Origin: Pseudomonas sp. WS 5079
Lineage (GTDB): Bacteria; Pseudomonadota; Gammaproteobacteria; Pseudomonadales; Pseudomonadaceae
Assembly (NCBI RefSeq): GCF_012985465.1
Contig: NZ_JAAQWN010000009.1
Location: 124,001-188,000, forward strand
DNA length: 64,000 bases
Reading direction: 5' to 3'
The notes under the pieces are model-generated. The model saw only the letters and a program-made list of their open reading frames with translations, was not told where the DNA came from and ran no database searches. Position 1 is the first letter of the stretch. Each line of letters begins with the position of its first letter. Of this stretch, positions 59,569-64,000 are shown piece by piece. The position numbers and the translations under genes were made by a program.

Positions 59569-60189
59569 TCAGGGCTCCAAGCCAATCCCCCGCAAAATCA
59601 CACTGGTCACCGTCTGCACCGCCCGTTCGAACTGCATATCCGACAACGCCTGATGGTCGTTGAGGATCATCACCTGATGATCAAAGTCGGCATAGTGCTG
59701 GGTCGAGGCCCAGATCATATACAGCAGGCTCGACGGCTCCACCGCGAGGATGCGTTTGTCTTCCACCCACTGGCGGATTTTCGCTTCCTTCATCTTGGCC
59801 CAGTCGTACAGGCTTGCATCCAACGCTTCACCGAGGGTCGGCGCACCGTGGATGATTTCATTGGCCCAGACTTTGGAGCCATAGGGGCGACTGCGCGAAT
59901 GCTGCATCTTCGCCCGGATGTAGCTGCTGAGGACCACCCGCGGGTCATCGAACATCTCGAAACACAGGGCGTCCTGCTTCCACACTTCCAGCAGGTCGAA
60001 CAGCACCGCGCTGTACAACTCGCTCTTGGTGCTGAAGTAGTAATGCAGGTTGGAGCGCGGCAGTTGCGCCTGTTCGGCAATGTCGGCCATGGCGGTGCTG
60101 CCGTAGCCCTTTTCGGCGAAGACCTTCTCAGCCGCCAGCAGAATCTTTTCGACGTTGACCCGACGGATACCGATCTTGTGATTGCCCAT
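59569..60189 (-). CDS. TetR-family regulator (RutR-like)
   Basis: A 206-residue TetR-type repressor: MGNHKIGIRRVNVEKILLAAEKVFAEKGYGSTAMADIAEQAQLPRSNLHYYFSTKSELY is the HTH, and the C-terminal domain resembles RutR (YIRAKMQHSRSRPYGSKVWANEI). RutR in E. coli senses uracil. Its position beside preTA suggests it controls the reductive pyrimidine genes. GGGAG 6 bases before the ATG at 60189 fixes the start; the long open frame upstream overlaps copC and is rejected. Confidence 0.9.
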   Translation of the reverse strand: MGNHKIGIRRVNVEKILLAAEKVFAEKGYGSTAMADIAEQAQLPRSNLHYYFSTKSELYSAVLFDLLEVWKQDALCFEMFDDPRVVLSSYIRAKMQHSRSRPYGSKVWANEIIHGAPTLGEALDASLYDWAKMKEAKIRQWVEDKRILAVEPSSLLYMIWASTQHYADFDHQVMILNDHQALSDMQFERAVQTVTSVILRGIGLEP

Positions 60190-60304
60190 AGGGGCTCCCT
60201 GACAACGACATGCCTTGAAGACTACCATCCGCTCTAGATCGGGGCGACAGCCCGAGTGGAAACTTCGTACACTGCCCACTCCTCCCATTGATAGGTAGTG
60301 CACG

Positions 60305-60670
60305 ATGTTGATCAAGAAAACCCTGACCACGGTGACCTTGCTGGCCTCGCTGCTGGGCGCTTCGGCGGCTTTTGCCCATGCCCACCTGAAAAACACCACG
60401 CCGGCGGCCGACAGCACCGTCGCCGCGCCCGCCGACCTGCGCCTGGTGTTCTCCGAAGGTGTCGAAGCCACGTTCACCAAGGTCTCCCTGAGCAAGGACG
60501 GCACCGAAGTGGCGGTCAAAGGCCTGGAAACCCCGGACGCCGACAAGAAAACCCTGGTGGTGACCCCTGCCGCGCCGTTGGCTGCCGGCACTTACAAGGT
60601 GGAGTGGCATGCGGTCTCGGTCGATACCCACAAGAGCGAAGGCAGCTACAGCTTCAAGGTCGGCCAATAA
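60305..60670 (+). CDS. copC: CopC/YobA-type periplasmic copper-binding protein
   Basis: A 121-residue secreted protein. Signal peptide residues 1-24 end AAFA, so the mature protein starts HAHLKNTTPAADSTV with an N-terminal histidine, as in Cu(II)-binding CopC. The acidic/histidine site VDTHKSEGSYSF follows, and the Met-rich Cu(I) loop of longer CopC proteins is absent, so it probably binds only Cu(II). It lies 3 bases upstream of copD, and the two form one unit for copper handling. Confidence 0.93.
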   Translation: MLIKKTLTTVTLLASLLGASAAFAHAHLKNTTPAADSTVAAPADLRLVFSEGVEATFTKVSLSKDGTEVAVKGLETPDADKKTLVVTPAAPLAAGTYKVEWHAVSVDTHKSEGSYSFKVGQ

Positions 60671-60673
60671 CCC

Positions 60674-61531
60674 ATGGCAACCCTGCTGGTGCTGTGCCGT
60701 TTCCTGCACTTTCTGGCGGTGCTGCTGATGTTCGGGGCTTGTGTGTTCCGGCCCGTGCTCCTGGGCAACAAACCCCAACCGGCACTGGACCGGCAATTGG
60801 CGCGCATCACCACGCTACTGGCCTGGCTGGCTCTGGGCAGCGGCGTGGCGTGGTTGCTATTGATCAGTGCCAGCATGGCTGGCAGCGAACTATTGGCGCT
60901 GGACCTGGCCACCGTGCAATTGGTGCTGGGCAAGACCTTCTTCGGCCAGGTCTGGAGCGCGCACTTGCTGCTCAATGGCTTGTTGGTGCTGGGCTTGATG
61001 ACGCCCTGGAGCCGCCTGCGCCTGCCACTGACGGTGCTGCTTTTGGCAACCCTGGCCCCGGTGGGCCATGGCGCCATGCTCAGTGGCCTGAACGGCCAAT
61101 TGCTGATCCTCAATCAGGTGGTACACCTGCTCTGCGTCGGGGCCTGGCTCGGTGGGTTGCTGCTGTTGGTGTTGATCCTGCGCCAAGCGCAGCGCACCGA
61201 CCTGGAAGAGGTCCTGCGGCGCTTCAGTGGTGTCGGTTACGGGCTGGTAGCGGGTTTGCTGGTCAGCGGGCTGATCAATGTCCGCGTGCTTACCGGGCAA
61301 TTGTGGCCTACCCCGCTGTTCAGCGGGTTTGCCTTGATCCTGTTGATCAAGGTGCTGCTGGTGACGGGCATGCTGGGCCTGGCATTGCTCAACCGGCTAC
61401 GGATCAAGGGTTGCCAGCAACGTCCGGGCCAATTGCAGGCCAGCGTGTTGCTGGAATGGCTGCTGGGCGCGGCGGCCGTGGCGGCCGTTTCGCTGTTGGG
61501 CACCCTGCCACCGATGCTCATGACCCCATAA
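60674..61531 (+). CDS. copD: CopD-family copper resistance membrane protein
   Basis: A 285-residue protein with about eight transmembrane helices (LVLCRFLHFLAVLLMFGACVFRPVLLG at the start). Conserved histidines in FLHFLAV, APVGHGAM and LNQVVHLLCVGAWLG fit the CopD domain. It probably takes copper from CopC across the inner membrane, or helps its delivery to cuproenzymes. It directly follows copC. Confidence 0.9.
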   Translation: MATLLVLCRFLHFLAVLLMFGACVFRPVLLGNKPQPALDRQLARITTLLAWLALGSGVAWLLLISASMAGSELLALDLATVQLVLGKTFFGQVWSAHLLLNGLLVLGLMTPWSRLRLPLTVLLLATLAPVGHGAMLSGLNGQLLILNQVVHLLCVGAWLGGLLLLVLILRQAQRTDLEEVLRRFSGVGYGLVAGLLVSGLINVRVLTGQLWPTPLFSGFALILLIKVLLVTGMLGLALLNRLRIKGCQQRPGQLQASVLLEWLLGAAAVAAVSLLGTLPPMLMTP

Positions 61532-61542
61532 ACAAAACCTCT

Positions 61543-61568
61543 GCAGGAGCCGGCAAGTCGGCTCCTGC
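61543..61568. repeat. REP-like hairpin between copD and the efflux genes
   Basis: Stem GCAGGAGCCG/CGGCTCCTGC with a 6-base loop, of the short GCAGGAGCCGGC REP kind. It lies between convergent genes and may end both transcripts. Confidence 0.7.
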
Positions 61569-61574
61569 CAGGGG

Positions 61575-62726
61575 TCAGGGCGGGCTGTTCTTCAAGCGCC
61601 CCGCCGTGTCGATACTGACCACCACCGACAACCCCGGCCGCAAGCGTTCGCTCTGCTCCTGATCCGGGTCCACCGTGATCCGCACCGGCACCCGCTGCGC
61701 GATCTTGACGAAGTTGCCGGTGGCGTTATCGGCCTGCAACAGGCTGAACTCGGCTCCCGTGGCCGGCGAGATACGCTGCACCGTGCCGTGGAATTTGCGG
61801 TGGTTCAGGGCATCGACGGTGAACGTCACCGGCTGGCCCACCTGCACGTTGTCCATCTGGGTTTCTTTCATATTGGCGATCACCCACAGCTGGTTCGGCA
61901 CCAGCGCCATCAACTGCGCGCCGGAGTTGACGTAGGCCCCCAGGCGCACGCCGATCTGCCCCAACTGGCCGTCCCTGGGTGCGAGCACACGGGTGTTCGA
62001 CAGGTCGATCCGCGCCAACTCCACGGCGGCCTCGGCGCTGGCGACGGCGGCTTCCAGCGAGCCGCGATTGACGATCACCGTCTGCAGATCCTGGCGGGCG
62101 ATTTCCAGGCTGGCCTGGGCCTGGGCCACGGCGGCGATGGTCTGCGCGTTGGCGGCGCGGGTCACGTCCAGTTCGCGGCGCGATACCGAGCCGTCGCTGA
62201 TCAGTTCTTCGTTGCGGCGCAGGTCGGCGGTGCTTTTGCGCGCCTGGGCCTGGCTGTCGGCCAGGGCCGCCTGGCGCAACTTGATGGTCGCCTCGGCGCT
62301 GTTGCGCTGTTGCACCACGTTGGCCAGGGACGCCTGCTGTACCGCCAGTTGCGCCTGGGCCTGGTCCAGGCGCTGCTTGTAGATGCGGTCGTCGAGGCGC
62401 ACCAGCAGATCCCCGGCCTTGACGTACTGGAAATCCTGCACCGGCACCTCGAACACATAACCGCTCAATTGCGGGCCGATGATCGTTACCTGGCCGCGCA
62501 CCAGGGCGTTTTCGGTGGTTTCGACGGCACTGCTGAAAGGCGGCAATTGCCAGGCGTACAACACGATCAACACGCCGACGATCGCAATCGCGGCAAAGCC
62601 CAGGGACGAGATGACACGCACCCCCAACGAACGCTGTTCGGTGACCGTGGCACCGGGCGGCGTGGTGCCCTCCGGGGTGGAAGCAATGGCATTGGTGGTC
62701 GTGGTGGTAGCCGTAGGTTCGCTCAT
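61575..62726 (-). CDS. HlyD-family membrane fusion protein (EmrA-like)
   Basis: A 383-residue periplasmic adaptor with an N-terminal membrane helix (about 39-59, SLGFAAIAIVGVLIVLYAW), lipoyl halves VTIIGPQLSGYVFEVPVQDFQYVKAGDLLVRLDD and TRVLAPRDGQLGQIGV, and a long alpha-helical hairpin between them. It should link an inner-membrane MFS pump to an outer-membrane channel. Its ATG overlaps the stop of the MFS gene upstream (62723-62726). No outer-membrane partner is seen in the window. Confidence 0.92.
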   Translation of the reverse strand: MSEPTATTTTTNAIASTPEGTTPPGATVTEQRSLGVRVISSLGFAAIAIVGVLIVLYAWQLPPFSSAVETTENALVRGQVTIIGPQLSGYVFEVPVQDFQYVKAGDLLVRLDDRIYKQRLDQAQAQLAVQQASLANVVQQRNSAEATIKLRQAALADSQAQARKSTADLRRNEELISDGSVSRRELDVTRAANAQTIAAVAQAQASLEIARQDLQTVIVNRGSLEAAVASAEAAVELARIDLSNTRVLAPRDGQLGQIGVRLGAYVNSGAQLMALVPNQLWVIANMKETQMDNVQVGQPVTFTVDALNHRKFHGTVQRISPATGAEFSLLQADNATGNFVKIAQRVPVRITVDPDQEQSERLRPGLSVVVSIDTAGRLKNSPP

Positions 62727-64000
62727 GAAGGAAGTGCGCCGCTAGGTTGAACGGAAGGCGCTGCGCTGGCGGCAGCTTTCTTGGTGGTGCTCATCAGCCA
62801 CAGGCTGCGGGTAAAAATCCACAACATGGTGAGGATCGCGATGATCGCGATCAGCATGAACACGTCGTTATAGGCCATGACATTGGCTTCACGGGTGGCC
62901 GCCGTGGCCAGGCTGCGAATGCCCATCAGGTTGCGCAGTTCCGGGTCGGCAGTTACCGAGCCATAGGCCGAGCCACCGCTCTGCACCCGGGCAGCTACGC
63001 GAGGGTCCAACAATGTCAGGTGTTCGACAATCATGCTGGAGTGGAACTTCTCCCGCACGATCTGGAACGTGCCGAGTAACGCCGCCCCCATCAGCCCGCC
63101 AAGGTTCTGGCAAATACCGAACAACACAGAGAAACTCACGAGGTTGCGCGGGTTGGTCAGCACATTGCGCATGCCCAGCACCATGGTCGGGCCGAGGAAG
63201 AAGGTACCGCCAAAGCCCAGCAAAAACTGGCTCAGGTACATGTTGTGCGGGCGAGTCAGGTTGCTGGAGAAGCTATCCATCACCGAACCTGTGGCCATCA
63301 GGGCCAGGGATATCACCAGCGGCATCAGCAGGTGTGCCGGGTTGATGGTCAACGCGCTGATCACCAGGCCACTGATCGCCCCCAGCAGCATCACCAGGTA
63401 CAAGGTGCGCATCTGCTCGCTGCTCATGTTCAGCGCCTGCAAAAAGCCGACGGCGCCGGTGGACTGCTCGGACAGCACCATGCGGATCAGGATCACCGCC
63501 AGGGCCAGGCGAATCATCACCCCGCCGCCCAGCCAGCGGGTCATCAGCAACGGGTTGGCGCGGTTATGCTCGATGGCCAGGCCGGCCATGATCAGCACCA
63601 GTGAACAGGCAGAAGCGACGCCAATCCACGGCGCTTCCAGCCACCAGTCGATACGCCCCAGGGACAGTACCGCGCAGAGCAACGCCACCCCCGAGGCGAG
63701 CAAGGCGAAGGTCAGGAAGTCGAGCTTTTCAAAGGTCTTGAAGCGGTCGCCCGGTGGCAACTTGAGCAGGAATACACAGCCCAGGCAGGTCAGCGCCATG
63801 CCCAGTTCAAACAGGTAGAGGCCGCGCCACTCGGCAATTTGCAGCAAGTCCTCGGAAAACAGCCGTGCCATCGGCAGGGCCAGTTGCGCGGTGCCCAGGC
63901 CCAAGACCAGGGCCTTGAGCCGCCACTTTGCGGGAAACGCCTGGACCATGTAGTACAAACCCAGGGAACTGAGGGCCGCACCCACCATGCCGTGGGCCGC
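62723..64000 (-). CDS. MFS multidrug efflux pump, DHA2/EmrB-like (N-terminus beyond window edge)
   Basis: The C-terminal 425 codons or so of a DHA2-type inner-membrane exporter, open to the right edge. Many hydrophobic segments and VSFSVLFGICQNLGGLMGAALLGT and NVMAYNDVFMLIAIIAILTML are typical of the EmrB family last helices. It is coupled to the HlyD-family adaptor by a 4-base overlap, so the pair should form a tripartite pump with an outer-membrane factor. The exported substrate is unknown. Confidence 0.9.
   Translation of the reverse strand, partial: AAHGMVGAALSSLGLYYMVQAFPAKWRLKALVLGLGTAQLALPMARLFSEDLLQIAEWRGLYLFELGMALTCLGCVFLLKLPPGDRFKTFEKLDFLTFALLASGVALLCAVLSLGRIDWWLEAPWIGVASACSLVLIMAGLAIEHNRANPLLMTRWLGGGVMIRLALAVILIRMVLSEQSTGAVGFLQALNMSSEQMRTLYLVMLLGAISGLVISALTINPAHLLMPLVISLALMATGSVMDSFSSNLTRPHNMYLSQFLLGFGGTFFLGPTMVLGMRNVLTNPRNLVSFSVLFGICQNLGGLMGAALLGTFQIVREKFHSSMIVEHLTLLDPRVAARVQSGGSAYGSVTADPELRNLMGIRSLATAATREANVMAYNDVFMLIAIIAILTMLWIFTRSLWLMSTTKKAAASAAPSVQPSGALPS

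Noticed and set aside
1..64000. CRISPR arrays, integrases, insertion sequences, prophage
   Set aside because: No regular direct-repeat array, transposase, integrase or phage structural gene was seen; repeats are REP/REPIN type.

Overview
The window reads as chromosomal core and near-core sequence from a fluorescent Pseudomonas (P. fluorescens group). The reasons are high GC with uniform codon use, the syntenic tig-clpP-clpX-lon-hupB-ppiD block with folD and tRNAs beside it, a PrrF small RNA, the leucine (liu) degradation cluster, a phosphonate (phnW-phnX) locus, the methionine synthase pair mesX-mesD, and the repeated REP/REPIN palindromes typical of this group. I saw no prophage, integron, insertion sequence or CRISPR array. 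Both edge genes are cut: an acyl-CoA synthetase at the left and an MFS efflux pump at the right.

Layout. 1-7 kb: AMP-binding ligase divergent from liuABCD (leucine/isovalerate catabolism), with two LiuR-type operators between them. 7-8.3 kb: an XRE/S24 repressor whose protease dyad looks dead, two matched operators, a small DUF6124-like gene, and a Fur-controlled PrrF sRNA. 8.6-12 kb: cytosolic carboxypeptidase, HxlR regulator and MFS exporter. 11.5-17.6 kb: a redox module with cytochrome b561, catalase-like peroxidase, a TmpA/TmpL-like membrane flavin oxidoreductase, a stand-alone NRPS-like adenylating enzyme, an ECF sigma factor and its anti-sigma factor. 17.6-20 kb: a ZapE paralogue and a leucine-rich-repeat protein kinase. 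20-30 kb: YebC paralogue, OPA-type MFS with a LysR regulator, mesX-mesD-flavin reductase, and the LysR-phnW-phnX aminoethylphosphonate pathway. 30-39 kb: PLP desulfhydrase, fadH, a degenerate nitrilase, AraC and LysR regulators, a DUF2242 lipoprotein and an MFS exporter. 39-50.5 kb: ppiD, hupB, lon, clpX, clpP, tig, four tRNAs, folD, pbpG. 50.6-60.2 kb: a C39-like lipoprotein lacking its catalytic residues, then a reductive pyrimidine degradation cluster (amidohydrolase, NCS1 permease, dihydropyrimidinase, preT, preA, TetR). 60.3-64 kb: copC-copD and an EmrAB-like efflux pair.

The most interesting region is 11.5-17.6 kb. The adenylating enzyme and the membrane oxidoreductase overlap by 4 bases and together reproduce, as two genes, the domain order of the fungal redox protein TmpL. 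They sit between a catalase/cytochrome b561 pair and an ECF sigma/anti-sigma pair. A matching GGAATAA-N14-CGTCT element lies in front of both the sigma gene and the catalase gene, which predicts an autoregulated ECF regulon. Other points worth checking are the three enzyme-family proteins that have lost catalytic residues (S24 repressor, C39 lipoprotein, nitrilase), a degenerate tRNA-Asp beside hupB, and two near-identical REPINs bracketing preT-preA.
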